NCBI RefSeq assembly: GCF_030227225.1
Contig: NZ_JASPHQ010000005.1
Coordinates: 44,102 to 108,101 of the forward strand
DNA from: Corynebacterium rhinophilum
GTDB taxonomy: Bacteria > Actinomycetota > Actinomycetes > Mycobacteriales > Mycobacteriaceae
Reading direction: 5' to 3'
Length of the DNA: 64,000 nucleotides
The notes under the pieces are model-generated. The model was not told where the DNA came from. It made no database searches and saw only the letters and a program-made list of their open reading frames with translations. Both the position numbers and the translations under genes were made by a program. Positions 1 through 8,161 of this stretch are shown one piece after another; position 1 is the first letter of the stretch; each line of letters begins with the position of its first letter.

Positions 1-177
1 GGAGTCAATGGTTTCACGCACCATCTGCCGAAGGAGTTCTTTCTGGCGGTAGGGGTCGGCGGTGATGTCGGGGATAATGAGTGCGCGTGAATTGAGGTCC
101 GCAACGGCTTGGCGAGCGATGGAATCGACGACGGGGGTGATTGAAGCCCAGGGGCGTTGTGGGTCTACCGCGTTCAT
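1..177 (-). CDS. Prophage head protein, C-terminus beyond window edge (partial)
   Basis: This is the first 59 codons of a leftward gene that runs off the window. The ATG at 177 follows the portal stop codon directly (TAA then ATG), which is tight phage-style packing. In actinophages the gene after the portal usually encodes a capsid maturation protease or a minor head (MuF-like) protein. The visible part is a plain, mostly helical N-terminus with no diagnostic motif, so the exact role is inferred from position only. Confidence 0.6.
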   Translation of the reverse strand, partial: MNAVDPQRPWASITPVVDSIARQAVADLNSRALIIPDITADPYRQKELLRQMVRETIDS

Positions 178-1653
178 TTAGCGGGCCTCCTTGGCGTCGT
201 CGCTGGCGTTTTCACGCGGTGACGGTGCCACCTGGTCGGAGTTTTGAGGCGGGGTTTCGGTGTTTTCCTGGTCTTGTGGTGTCGAGGCTTGGAGTACCTG
301 TGCTAGCTGGGAGAGGCGTTTGCTGCGGTTTTCTTGCTCGATTTGGAGCCGGTCAGCGGCTGAAAAGTGCAGGTTTTTCAGTAGTACCTCGGAATCGGGG
401 GCGAGCACACCGGAAGTAAGCAGCTTTAGCGCCCAGTCGGCGTCGGCGGCCTTGGACGCGGTGGCGGGGTCACGCCAATCAACTTCGAGTCCGTCGACGA
501 GGCCTTCAACATCGACGTCGTTGTCGAAGTCGGAAAGCTGCACGAGTACGCGAGCCATCTCCAGCAGGTCTGGGTTCATCAACTCGGTCTTAATCTCTGA
601 GGCACGAATCAATTGTTCTTTCCATACGCGAATCGAATCACCCGAGGGTGGATTGTCGGTCATGAATCCGAAGTATTGGGCCGGAATCTTTGATTCGGAC
701 GCAATGAGCTGAGAATAGGCGCGTACCTGCTCAATGAATGGGGTAGGAGGAGACGATGCGAATTGTCCGACGCTGGGCTGCTTGGGGTCGTCTTCGTCGC
801 CATTGAGGACGAGCATTTTGCCGATGGAGGTTCGCCAGCCCATTTCTACGCGGTCGAATTCTGTCATGCCTTCGGGGTCGTAGCCGAAGTCTTCGGGTGA
901 AGCGCCGGTGGCCCATCGTTGTGGGGAGACATAAAACTCGGAGTTGTACTCCATGTTTTCAAGGGTGCGGGCAGCGGCATCGGTCAGGTACCGCACGGCC
1001 GGGGTGATTTCTGACTGGCCCGACCAATGCGATGTGCGTAGACGATTACGCAGACGGAACATGGGGAATCCGCCGCCGGGAACGTTGAATCGTTCGACTG
1101 AGCGCACCGTGCCCATATCGGTCGAATCTTTGGAAATGACGATGACTTCGCCCTGCAAGTAGAGCACTTCGCGGTACACGCCCTCGGAATTAACTCCAGA
1201 GCGGCGATACCCGGCCACTGGCCCGTTGGTGGCGTCATCCCACAATAGTGAGCCAGACAAGGGAGAAACTGACCGCAGGCGGAATACGCCGTGTGGGTCG
1301 GGCTCTACAGCTAGTAGGCCCAGGCCGAAAATTAGCATGTCCAAAATGGCTTCAGAGACTCGAAGCGGAACATTAAACCGACGCGTGACAAGCCGCATCT
1401 CCTCGCCATAGTCCGGCGAGATGTACCCGTCCATGCGCAGCAAATCGCCGTAGGTATCCACCACAGTTGCCGGCCATCCAGAAACAACGCCGATATCCGA
1501 CAATGAGTTCGGCACCGCAACGCCAATGCGCTGCACACGATGCGTCCCATCATAGTATGACGCCAGCTGCTTATTACCTTGCCGGTGCCCTGTGACCTCG
1601 GTCGTTAAGACCCCTAGTATGTCTTCTTCATTGTGCGTTAGTCCCCGAATCAT
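178..1653 (-). CDS. Phage portal protein
   Basis: 491 aa. Portal proteins form the dodecameric ring at one capsid vertex through which DNA is packaged, and they dock the terminase and neck. The size, the position straight after the large terminase, and the sequence character (a conserved N-terminal domain, internal segments such as YFGFMTDNPPSGD, and a low-complexity Gln/Glu/Pro-rich C-terminal tail) fit the SPP1 gp6-like portal family. I start at ATG 1653: it overlaps the terminase stop as ATGA and has a GAGGGGG ribosome site about 11 nt upstream. A longer frame to 1719 lies inside the terminase gene. The frame is intact. Confidence 0.85.
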   Translation of the reverse strand: MIRGLTHNEEDILGVLTTEVTGHRQGNKQLASYYDGTHRVQRIGVAVPNSLSDIGVVSGWPATVVDTYGDLLRMDGYISPDYGEEMRLVTRRFNVPLRVSEAILDMLIFGLGLLAVEPDPHGVFRLRSVSPLSGSLLWDDATNGPVAGYRRSGVNSEGVYREVLYLQGEVIVISKDSTDMGTVRSVERFNVPGGGFPMFRLRNRLRTSHWSGQSEITPAVRYLTDAAARTLENMEYNSEFYVSPQRWATGASPEDFGYDPEGMTEFDRVEMGWRTSIGKMLVLNGDEDDPKQPSVGQFASSPPTPFIEQVRAYSQLIASESKIPAQYFGFMTDNPPSGDSIRVWKEQLIRASEIKTELMNPDLLEMARVLVQLSDFDNDVDVEGLVDGLEVDWRDPATASKAADADWALKLLTSGVLAPDSEVLLKNLHFSAADRLQIEQENRSKRLSQLAQVLQASTPQDQENTETPPQNSDQVAPSPRENASDDAKEAR

Positions 1654-3266
1654 AAGATGAATGACCCCCTCTTTTTCTTCTTTTTCGTCACCCCGTGCGA
1701 GACAGCATCCAAATAGCACTTATAGGCCATGACGGCTGCATACGCTGCGTCAATTTTATCAGCAGACTCCGGAGACGACTTGTAAAGCAAATACCCAGTA
1801 CGTGTCTCCCTGCGCTTCGCGTTCAAAAGATGTGCGCGCAGGTACGGTCCGCCGTCGTAGGTAATGTCGCGGTTGACTACTGCCTGCCTAAACTCGCTTA
1901 GCGATTGGTAGACGGCGGCGCTTTTGCCCCTCGGCCACGCCATCATCGGATGCGACGAGGTGGCCCGCACTTTGAGCTTCGGGGCGAATTCTGCTTCCCA
2001 GGCGGAGACATGCTCCGTCCAGCCGGACGGGTCGCAGTACATGCCCACGACACGGTAGCGAGTAAAGCAGTCGCGCACGACGGCATCAACCTGGCGTGTG
2101 TCCGGCTCCCAGACCGGGTCGCGGGGCGTCTTCGACTGCCACACCGCAATCTCGAACAAATGTCCATCTGTCACTCGCATGCCAATCAACGCCGTCGCAT
2201 CCGCGTTACCACGCACACGACCCCTCGAACCGTCAAACCCCAGCACCACCTTATCGCCTGGCTGGATAGCCTTATCCCTATCCTCAATGGCATCAACCTC
2301 GAGGTGGGAGAGGAAAGAATCAGACGAGGAGACAATCTGATTGAGGTAGAACTGTCGCGCATCAGAAGGGTCAGTCGACGGGTCCCAAATCTCGGTAATG
2401 ATGCGCTCAATATCCACCCAGCCACCATTGTCCCGGGCAGAATCACCATAGGCATGCACCAGACCGCGATAGAGCGAATCGTGGTCAGCTAAGTCAGTAT
2501 CCGACGGAGCTTCACGGTGGTCTACAAGAATCGTGCTGCGCTTCAACCGGCCCTGATTCTCTAACTCCACCGCCTGAAACGTCTTCTCCGCTACCGAGCC
2601 CGAGCCAGGGCGAAAAGCATTCGGCGTCTCAATCGAATGCCCACCAACCTTACCAAGGTTACGACGCAAAGTATCCGCCAGCGCTACGCCACCATTAGAC
2701 TTCGTCCACGCCTCCGTCTGGTCCAGCGCCGCCCACACCGGCCGGCCACCTTCCTTCGATAGAGCACCAGAGGTGATGAACTCAATGCGGCCGCGGGGCA
2801 GCGCGATAAACGTCTCCATAGGGTCAATGTCGTAGTTATCGATGACCGGCCCATCGCGCAGCATCTCCAACAGCGGCCCATACGCGTTCTTTGACTGGTC
2901 CTCATTCACGGCGGCGAACTGTACGCGAGGAGTAACAAACTCTGACCACGGCACACCGACCGGCTGGCCGGCGGCATCCCACCCGCCGAAGCACACCGGA
3001 CCTAGTGCTTCGAGAGCACCAATAGCGCCCATCAGGGGTGACTTACCGGAGCCTTTAGGTCGGGAGAAAATGCCACGTGTGTATAGGCGCTGCCCGGTCT
3101 CTGGGTCGAGTCGGTAGTAGTGGATGAGGAAGTTTGCTTGGTCAGGGGTGAGGATAAGCGGCTGGTATTCGGCCGTGTCTGGTTGGGCGAGGTTTTCTTC
3201 AATCCAGGCGAGGCATTCCCAGCCGAGTGAGGGGAATTCCCCGGGCTCTCGCGGCTTGAATGCCAT
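1650..3266 (-). CDS. Phage terminase large subunit
   Basis: 538 aa motor-nuclease that pumps phage DNA into the prohead and cuts the concatemer. A Walker A-like motif (SRPKGSGKS) sits near residue 70. The C-terminal half contains VVLGFDGSRGR near residue 340, the usual place for the first acidic residue of the RNase H-like nuclease domain, and MYCDPSGWTEH further on. It lies 4 nt after the small terminase and overlaps the portal by 4 nt, so the three form one packaging operon. The gene is complete, which argues against advanced prophage decay at this end. Confidence 0.93.
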   Translation of the reverse strand: MAFKPREPGEFPSLGWECLAWIEENLAQPDTAEYQPLILTPDQANFLIHYYRLDPETGQRLYTRGIFSRPKGSGKSPLMGAIGALEALGPVCFGGWDAAGQPVGVPWSEFVTPRVQFAAVNEDQSKNAYGPLLEMLRDGPVIDNYDIDPMETFIALPRGRIEFITSGALSKEGGRPVWAALDQTEAWTKSNGGVALADTLRRNLGKVGGHSIETPNAFRPGSGSVAEKTFQAVELENQGRLKRSTILVDHREAPSDTDLADHDSLYRGLVHAYGDSARDNGGWVDIERIITEIWDPSTDPSDARQFYLNQIVSSSDSFLSHLEVDAIEDRDKAIQPGDKVVLGFDGSRGRVRGNADATALIGMRVTDGHLFEIAVWQSKTPRDPVWEPDTRQVDAVVRDCFTRYRVVGMYCDPSGWTEHVSAWEAEFAPKLKVRATSSHPMMAWPRGKSAAVYQSLSEFRQAVVNRDITYDGGPYLRAHLLNAKRRETRTGYLLYKSSPESADKIDAAYAAVMAYKCYLDAVSHGVTKKKKKRGSFIL

Positions 3267-3270
3267 CGGT

Positions 3271-3735
3271 TTAGTCCACCGCCTTCAGGCTGCGGTAGCG
3301 GCCGCGTACGTCGGCTGCGGCACGGGAGGCGCGGCGCTTGTCCTCAGCTTCGTCTGCCGTCGCCATGGTGATGCGGTGGCGGGCGAGGCTGTCAGGCGTG
3401 ATGCCGTATTGGGCGAGCTGTAGGCGGCGTTCTGGGCCTAGTTTAGTGTCGCCGCGGTTGTAGGCGTCGTCGAGAATCATGGTGCGTGCTAAATCGAGCC
3501 ACTGGGTTTCTTGTAGGCCTTGGGTTTTTAGCGGTGGGAATTCTGCGAGGGTGTCCCAAAATCGTAGGGTTTGGTTGGTCCAGGCTTCGTCTGTGGCTGG
3601 GTTGGTGGGGCCGTAGATGTCGGTGAGTTTGGGTTGCGGTACGAAGGTGACAACGATTTCGCGTTGTTCGATGTTTTGTTGGTTCCTTCTCGCACGTGAT
3701 TTTGGATTCTTCGGTGCGGGACCGCGTCCTGCCAT
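3271..3735 (-). CDS. Phage terminase small subunit
   Basis: 154 aa. The N-terminus is rich in Lys and Arg (GPAPKNPKSRARRN), as in many actinophage small terminases that recognise the packaging site. The middle contains LARTMILDDAYNRGD and the C-terminus is basic (RASRAAADVRGRYRS). It is the first gene of the packaging module, immediately upstream of the large subunit, and is read toward the window edge. Family assignment rests on this context and overall character rather than on a catalytic motif. Confidence 0.85.
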   Translation of the reverse strand: MAGRGPAPKNPKSRARRNQQNIEQREIVVTFVPQPKLTDIYGPTNPATDEAWTNQTLRFWDTLAEFPPLKTQGLQETQWLDLARTMILDDAYNRGDTKLGPERRLQLAQYGITPDSLARHRITMATADEAEDKRRASRAAADVRGRYRSLKAVD

Positions 3736-4001
3736 TGCTTCCCCCAGATTTTTCGTGTGCTTTTAGCTGTCCAGTTCTATTATAGTGTGCTATTATTTTA
3801 GGCGGCAGCTGCCGTTCGGGGGAGATGGCTCCGGGTCGATGTTTCGTCGGCTCGGAGTCATTCTTATGTCTTGGGGAGGGTGCTGGTTTGGGTGGTTTTA
3901 GCGACGGATTTTGGGGTAAAAGCGTGACGACATTTTGACGACAAGAACCACTGGAAACGGCTGGAAACCACTGGAAACGACTGGAAACGAAAAACTAAGA
4001 A
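3736..4001. other. Prophage/tRNA junction with short direct repeats
   Basis: No gene is visible between the small terminase and the tRNA-Asn terminator. The stretch holds a 12-bp palindrome CGGCAGCTGCCG near 3803, two TGACGAC direct repeats (3925-3931 and 3936-3942), and four tandem 10-bp units beginning CTGGAAAC at 3951, 3961, 3971 and 3981. Direct repeats of about this size close to a tRNA 3' end resemble arm-type binding sites of phage tyrosine integrases. No integrase gene is visible here; if present it would be at the other prophage end, outside the window. Confidence 0.5.
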
Positions 4002-4039
4002 ACCCCCTCCCACCAGCATCTTTACTGGTAAGAGGGGGT
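4002..4039 (-). terminator. Intrinsic terminator of tRNA-Asn
   Basis: On the minus strand an 8-bp outer stem (ACCCCCTC at 4002-4009 pairing with 4032-4039) and an inner CCAG/CTGG stem form a hairpin, followed by a T-rich stretch (TTTCTTAGTTTTTC). It lies directly downstream of the tRNA-Asn gene. Confidence 0.8.
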
Positions 4040-4049
4040 AGAAAAACTG

Positions 4050-4122
4050 CTCCTCCAACTGGGCTCGAACCAGTGACCCTTCGATTAACAGTCGAATGCT
4101 CTGCCAACTGAGCTATGGAGGA
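4050..4122 (-). tRNA. tRNA-Asn (GTT)
   Basis: The gene folds as a cloverleaf: acceptor TCCTCCA/TGGAGGA, D-arm with AGCTCAGTTGGCAGAGC, anticodon loop CTGTTAA with GTT at 4087-4089, and T-loop GGTTCGAGCCC. The 3' end lacks an encoded CCA. The 3' half faces the prophage, so it is the likely attB. An open frame across it is the familiar tRNA artefact and is not a gene. Confidence 0.97.
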
Positions 4123-4335
4123 ATATTCATGTTGTACTTCGAACGTGTCGTTCTCTGTGCAACGAGAATTAACTATATAGCCTAACGCCGTTTTCACACA
4201 AATCGCCTGGTTAGCAGGAAAAATAGGGCTGTGGAACGTGGGGTGAGGAGACATCGGCAAGCGCATTGCTTGTGCGTTCCTATGTTGGAACCAAGACCTG
4301 GAGTTTGGCCGAGTCCCGCTAATTTTCCCTTTTCC

Positions 4336-4348
4336 TGAACACCGTTCA
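4336..4348. promoter_or_regulatory. BioQ-type operator
   Basis: TGAAC-ACC-GTTCA is a perfect palindrome 22 bp before the bioW start. Corynebacterial BioQ, a TetR-type repressor of biotin genes, is known to bind a TGAAC-N3-GTTCA-like box, so this most likely controls bioW-bioF by biotin status. The regulator gene is not in the window. Confidence 0.75.
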
Positions 4349-4370
4349 ATACGTCCGGTACCCTCAGATT

Positions 4371-5087
4371 ATGACTTATTTCTCAGTGCGAATGCGGTCT
4401 GATTCCGCAGGCCAGCACATTTCGGGAGCAGAGCGAATTGTCAGGGAACACGAGGTTCCGGCGGTCTGTGCGGCGTTATCCGAGCGTGCTTTGGCGCACC
4501 CGAAGGGAATGGCGGAAAGTACCTTCATCACCGTGGAGGCTTTGACTGAGTCCGATATTCTGCACGTCCCTTCCGTAGGAGTAAAAGAAGAAGCGGTGCA
4601 ATCGCCCTCGCAGGCTAGGGACGTCATCGAGGAACTATTGCGCCCCATGACCGCTCATTCCCAGGTAGTCATTGAAGAGACGTTTACCGCTAGGAATATG
4701 CGCGGTGCGATGCTGATTGCAGCCGATACAGGTAAGCGCTGCGAGCCAGACGCACAGCGCGGCGTCCGCGTGAGCCACATGGACGCGCACAATGCTCAAG
4801 ACGCGGCTTTCAAAGGCAAGGACGCGGCCCGTGAGGCCATCGTTCTTGCGAGCAAGGTAGCCGCGCACCCCGATGTTCTAGCAGAGGTCTGTGTGTCTGA
4901 TGACCCGGCCTATACCACCGGTTACGTGTGCATAGATGACACGTACCACCGCCTTCCACGCATTAAAGAGCCTGGATCGGATGAGGGAGCGCGGGCCTTC
5001 ATCATCAAACCAGGCGCCGATATTGAAGCGTTGATTGATTATCTGGAAAACCGCGCCGTACTCGTGGATTTTGGGGCAGAAAAGTGA
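4371..5087 (+). CDS. bioW: 6-carboxyhexanoate-CoA ligase (pimeloyl-CoA synthetase)
   Basis: 238 aa. The enzyme activates pimelate with ATP and CoA to pimeloyl-CoA, the entry step of biotin synthesis in organisms that use free pimelate. The BioW signature is visible at the N-terminus (FSVRMRSD, HISGAERIV) and in the HPKG segment near residue 43; the middle has HMDAHNAQDAA. Length fits the family. The gene is translationally coupled to bioF by a GTGA overlap and sits behind a BioQ-like operator. No bioC or bioH is seen here. Confidence 0.92.
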   Translation: MTYFSVRMRSDSAGQHISGAERIVREHEVPAVCAALSERALAHPKGMAESTFITVEALTESDILHVPSVGVKEEAVQSPSQARDVIEELLRPMTAHSQVVIEETFTARNMRGAMLIAADTGKRCEPDAQRGVRVSHMDAHNAQDAAFKGKDAAREAIVLASKVAAHPDVLAEVCVSDDPAYTTGYVCIDDTYHRLPRIKEPGSDEGARAFIIKPGADIEALIDYLENRAVLVDFGAEK

Positions 5088-6253
5088 ACGAGAGCCTAGA
5101 ACAAGTCGCATCTGCGCGCCTGGACAAGTGGCGAGAAGACGGCCTGTGGCGCAGCCCTTCGGTTTTTGGAAGTGGACAAGTGCCGGAAAGCTCCTTGCGG
5201 ACGGCCGCCGGGAAGACAGCCAAAGACGCGGTGCTCTTTAGCTCGTCGAATTACCTGGGCCTGGCAGAGCATCCGGAGATTAAAAGCGCCGTAAAGGACA
5301 GCGTTGATCACTACGGCGCAGGTTCAGGCGGCTCGCGACTGACCACCGGTACGTCTGAATTACACGTTGCGGTAGAGGCTGCTGCGGCCCGGCTGACTGG
5401 GTATCCAGACTCGGTGTTCTTTGCCACCGGGTATCAGGCCAATCTATCGACGTTGCAGGCGTTGGCCTCGCCCGAGCTCACCATTATTTCCGATGCGCGC
5501 AACCACGCCAGCATCATCGATGGCTGCCGGCTCGCAAAGGCGAGTGGCTCCTCCCTCTTCGTTACGGCGCACCGCGATACCTGCGCTGTGGAAGATGCCT
5601 TGGCTAACAGGACCACCAAGTATGCCTTGGTTATTACCGATGGCCTCTTTTCCATGGACGGGGTGCTTGCACCCTTGCCTGAGCTATCGCGGGTGGCGCG
5701 CAAATACGGCGCCTGGCTTATGGTCGATGATGCTCATTCATTCGGCACCGTCGGTGACCGCGGCTTTGGCCTCCCAGAATATTTCGGCGTCCAGCCCGAT
5801 ATCCAACTTATTACCGCTAGCAAGGCGCTTGGTGCTGAAGGCGGGCTCGTTGCAACGAGTAAGCCGGTGGCGCAGCTCTTGCGGCAACAAGCCCGGTCCT
5901 TCGTGTTTTCGACCTCGCCCACGCCAGCCACCTCTGCCGCTGTGCTTGCGGCGCTAAAACTCATTGAGTCTGATCCCAGCCTGGTTAGCCAACTGCAGGA
6001 GAATATTGCTTATTGGCACAACACACGCGGTACTACGCCAAAGCAAGGGCCGATTATCCCTGTGCACGTGGGCGATGAGGCCGCCGCGATGGACGCTAGC
6101 GCCGCACTGCTGGGGCACGGATTTATCGTCCCTGCAATCCGGTGGCCAACTGTTGCGCGAAGCGCTGCGATACTCCGCGTCACCCTCATGGCAACCCATA
6201 CGCGGGCGCAAATCGATGCTCTCTGTACCGAACTTAAACAGCTGAGTTTATAA
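5084..6253 (+). CDS. bioF: 8-amino-7-oxononanoate synthase
   Basis: 389 aa PLP enzyme of the alpha-oxoamine synthase family; it condenses pimeloyl-CoA with L-alanine to give KAPA, CoA and CO2. Visible family features are SSNYLGL near residue 53, GSGGSRLTTG near residue 80, the DDAHSFG segment that contacts PLP, and the Schiff-base lysine in ITASKALGAEGG. The start is GTG at 5084, overlapping the bioW stop. BioW product is BioF substrate, so the pair forms a functional cassette; bioA, bioD and bioB must be elsewhere. Confidence 0.93.
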   Translation: MNESLEQVASARLDKWREDGLWRSPSVFGSGQVPESSLRTAAGKTAKDAVLFSSSNYLGLAEHPEIKSAVKDSVDHYGAGSGGSRLTTGTSELHVAVEAAAARLTGYPDSVFFATGYQANLSTLQALASPELTIISDARNHASIIDGCRLAKASGSSLFVTAHRDTCAVEDALANRTTKYALVITDGLFSMDGVLAPLPELSRVARKYGAWLMVDDAHSFGTVGDRGFGLPEYFGVQPDIQLITASKALGAEGGLVATSKPVAQLLRQQARSFVFSTSPTPATSAAVLAALKLIESDPSLVSQLQENIAYWHNTRGTTPKQGPIIPVHVGDEAAAMDASAALLGHGFIVPAIRWPTVARSAAILRVTLMATHTRAQIDALCTELKQLSL

Positions 6254-6314
6254 GCAAAACTCACAGTGAGTGCGTTCAGAGAGTGGGCTCTCGTCGCATA
6301 CACTGGCAGGCATT

Positions 6315-6695
6315 ATGAGCAGCTTCATCATTGATTATTCGTGGCTCCGCGAGCTGGTGCTGTACGGGCGTGACGCCGAGCTATCCGCTGCGATTACCGG
6401 CAACTGGGACATTATTGAAGCCATATGGGACTTGGAAGAAAAGTACGCCTTAAATGATTCCGGTTTCTTTGGCGGCGATAATTGGGTTGCGCGCTTTGAG
6501 TCGGGCCTCGGTGATGGTGGCCCGTTGGATGTGGAGCTATTGGACGAAGAAGATACTTCAGTGATACTCGAGCTCTCCGTTACTGGTGACGATGAAGAGA
6601 CAATGGAGCACGCGCTTATCGATGCCACCGAGACCATCACCTGCCACTTCACCGACTGGGGCTTCGAGGACATCGAGTGGACCGCGATGCAATGA
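6315..6695 (+). CDS. Hypothetical acidic protein
   Basis: 126 aa, strongly acidic (runs such as LLDEEDTS and TGDDEETMEHA), with several Trp residues and no signal peptide or membrane segment. I use ATG 6315, preceded by GGCAGG, rather than an upstream GTG at 6270. I do not recognise the family. It follows bioF by 61 bp in the same direction and might share its transcript, but nothing links it to biotin. Confidence 0.65.
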   Translation: MSSFIIDYSWLRELVLYGRDAELSAAITGNWDIIEAIWDLEEKYALNDSGFFGGDNWVARFESGLGDGGPLDVELLDEEDTSVILELSVTGDDEETMEHALIDATETITCHFTDWGFEDIEWTAMQ

Positions 6696-7033
6696 GAGAT
6701 AGAGACGCCGCCGCAAGGTTTTACTAGCCGAGGGGCTCAACAGGTAATTTTACTCGCGTACGTCTTGCTGCTGCGGAGAAAGAAGAATACGGTAGCAACT
6801 ATCAGAGGTGATAGTCCGCTTCGGAGAAGACGGCTTGTTGCTACTAGCAAAGGCGTGGTCACACGCGGTTTGAGGGTTCCTGCCTGGTTGGCGGGGACCC
6901 TCAAATATTGTAGGTCGAGGATCTAGTTAGAGAGCGAGATCTCTAGAGTTTCTAGAACGGACGATAGGAGCGAGATCCCGAAACTGGGTTCGCAATGGGT
7001 TGCGTCCTCTGATGAGATTGCCCAACCTAGAAC
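6696..7033. other. Intergenic region with an inverted repeat
   Basis: No gene is visible between the acidic protein and the convergent jetD. There is a hairpin with TTTGAGGGT at 6869-6877 and ACCCTCAAA at 6897-6905, without a clear T-tract on either strand. The 10-mer GAGCGAGATC occurs twice further right, between about 6930 and 6980. The hairpin may serve as a bidirectional transcription barrier. Confidence 0.4.
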
Positions 7034-8161
7034 CTAGCGTTGAAACGTAGATTGAATCGCGTCAGTGGCATGCGCGAATGGAATCCGTTCTTGTTCAATG
7101 CGTAGCTTGCCGTCGGTGAAGAGGAGGCGATAGGCGCGCTGCTCTTCGGTGGTGAGGTGGCTAAGCATGGCGGAGCCATCACCAGGATCGGGGACCGCGA
7201 GGTGGCGGAACGCGGTGACGGTGGTGGTATCCATAAGGAGAGACTTCGTGTGGGGAAAGTGGGCGCGCACGCCGTTGAGGATGCTGAAGCCGGCGGCGTC
7301 AAGGTCGCCCCAGTAGGTGATTTCGGCATCGTGGAGCCAGGCAAGGGCGTGAAGTTGGCGGGCGGCATTGCCGGCGCCGAGGATGGCGATGGTGGGTGGG
7401 GCGGCATCGGAAAGCAGGGGCAGGGCTAGGAAGGTCTGCTTGTTTTCTACGATGAGAACGCGCGGGGGCGCGGTGGGAAAGAGTGGTCCAGCCTGGGAAA
7501 GGGGAACCTCGATATCGGACAGCGCAGGGGCGTGGTTGAGGTAGCGCAGACGCAGGCGGGCGTCGGTGCGGCGCAGTCCCAAATCCGTGATGCCGAAGGG
7601 CGAAAGCAGGGCGAGCAGCAGGCGGCGGTGGGTGCCTATCCACTTGCCATCCACAGCTTCGACCGGAACGGCGCGCTCCCACTCGCCGGAGTCCGGGTGG
7701 GCGCGCAGCCAGGTCAAGCATGGTGCCAAGCAGCGCAGATCGTATGTGTCAAGGTCTTTCCACTGGGCATAGGTGCGGTACACGGCGTCGGCGAATGCAG
7801 GGGAGTCGGGGAAGATCCCGGCGATGTCGTGTGCGCGCTGTAGCGCGCGGGAGTATTCGGCGCTGAGGCCTGCGGCCGCGGCGATGCGGGGAGCACCGGT
7901 AAGGACCGCGCGGGTGGGAACGGAATTGGTGCCTAGGCCTGTGCGGGACCAATTGCGCTGTTCGTAGTGGATCTCTTCTTGGTGCGGCCAGCGCTGCCAG
8001 GCACGGATGAACTCCTGGGTGGCGGGGACATCGCGCGCGGCGTTGGCGGCCGTGGGCGGGTGCAGCGGCCAGTCGATGCTCAGCGAATCCGGAGTCGACA
8101 AAGCCTCCGCAAAGTGCTTGCGCAGGTATTTTTCCGCATGGGTGTGCAGGTCACTAGGCAT
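7034..8161 (-). CDS. jetD: Wadjet nuclease subunit JetD
   Basis: 375 aa. JetD is the DNA-cleaving subunit of Wadjet, which cuts small circular DNA such as plasmids after loop extrusion by JetABC. The N-terminal part looks like the DUF3322 arm domain and the C-terminal part like the DUF2220 Toprim-related domain. Toprim-type acidic residues are visible in VENKQTF and in the DxD of YWGDLDAAGF near the C-terminal third. I start at ATG 8161, which overlaps the jetC stop (ATGCCTAG); a longer frame to 8284 lies within jetC. Last gene of jetABCD. Confidence 0.9.
   Translation of the reverse strand: MPSDLHTHAEKYLRKHFAEALSTPDSLSIDWPLHPPTAANAARDVPATQEFIRAWQRWPHQEEIHYEQRNWSRTGLGTNSVPTRAVLTGAPRIAAAAGLSAEYSRALQRAHDIAGIFPDSPAFADAVYRTYAQWKDLDTYDLRCLAPCLTWLRAHPDSGEWERAVPVEAVDGKWIGTHRRLLLALLSPFGITDLGLRRTDARLRLRYLNHAPALSDIEVPLSQAGPLFPTAPPRVLIVENKQTFLALPLLSDAAPPTIAILGAGNAARQLHALAWLHDAEITYWGDLDAAGFSILNGVRAHFPHTKSLLMDTTTVTAFRHLAVPDPGDGSAMLSHLTTEEQRAYRLLFTDGKLRIEQERIPFAHATDAIQSTFQR

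Noticed and set aside
3898..4266. Open frame across tRNA-Asn with a segment like SSIAQLAEHSTVNRRVTGSS
   Set aside because: This is the well-known artefact of translating a tRNA gene; there is no ribosome site and it crosses the terminator.
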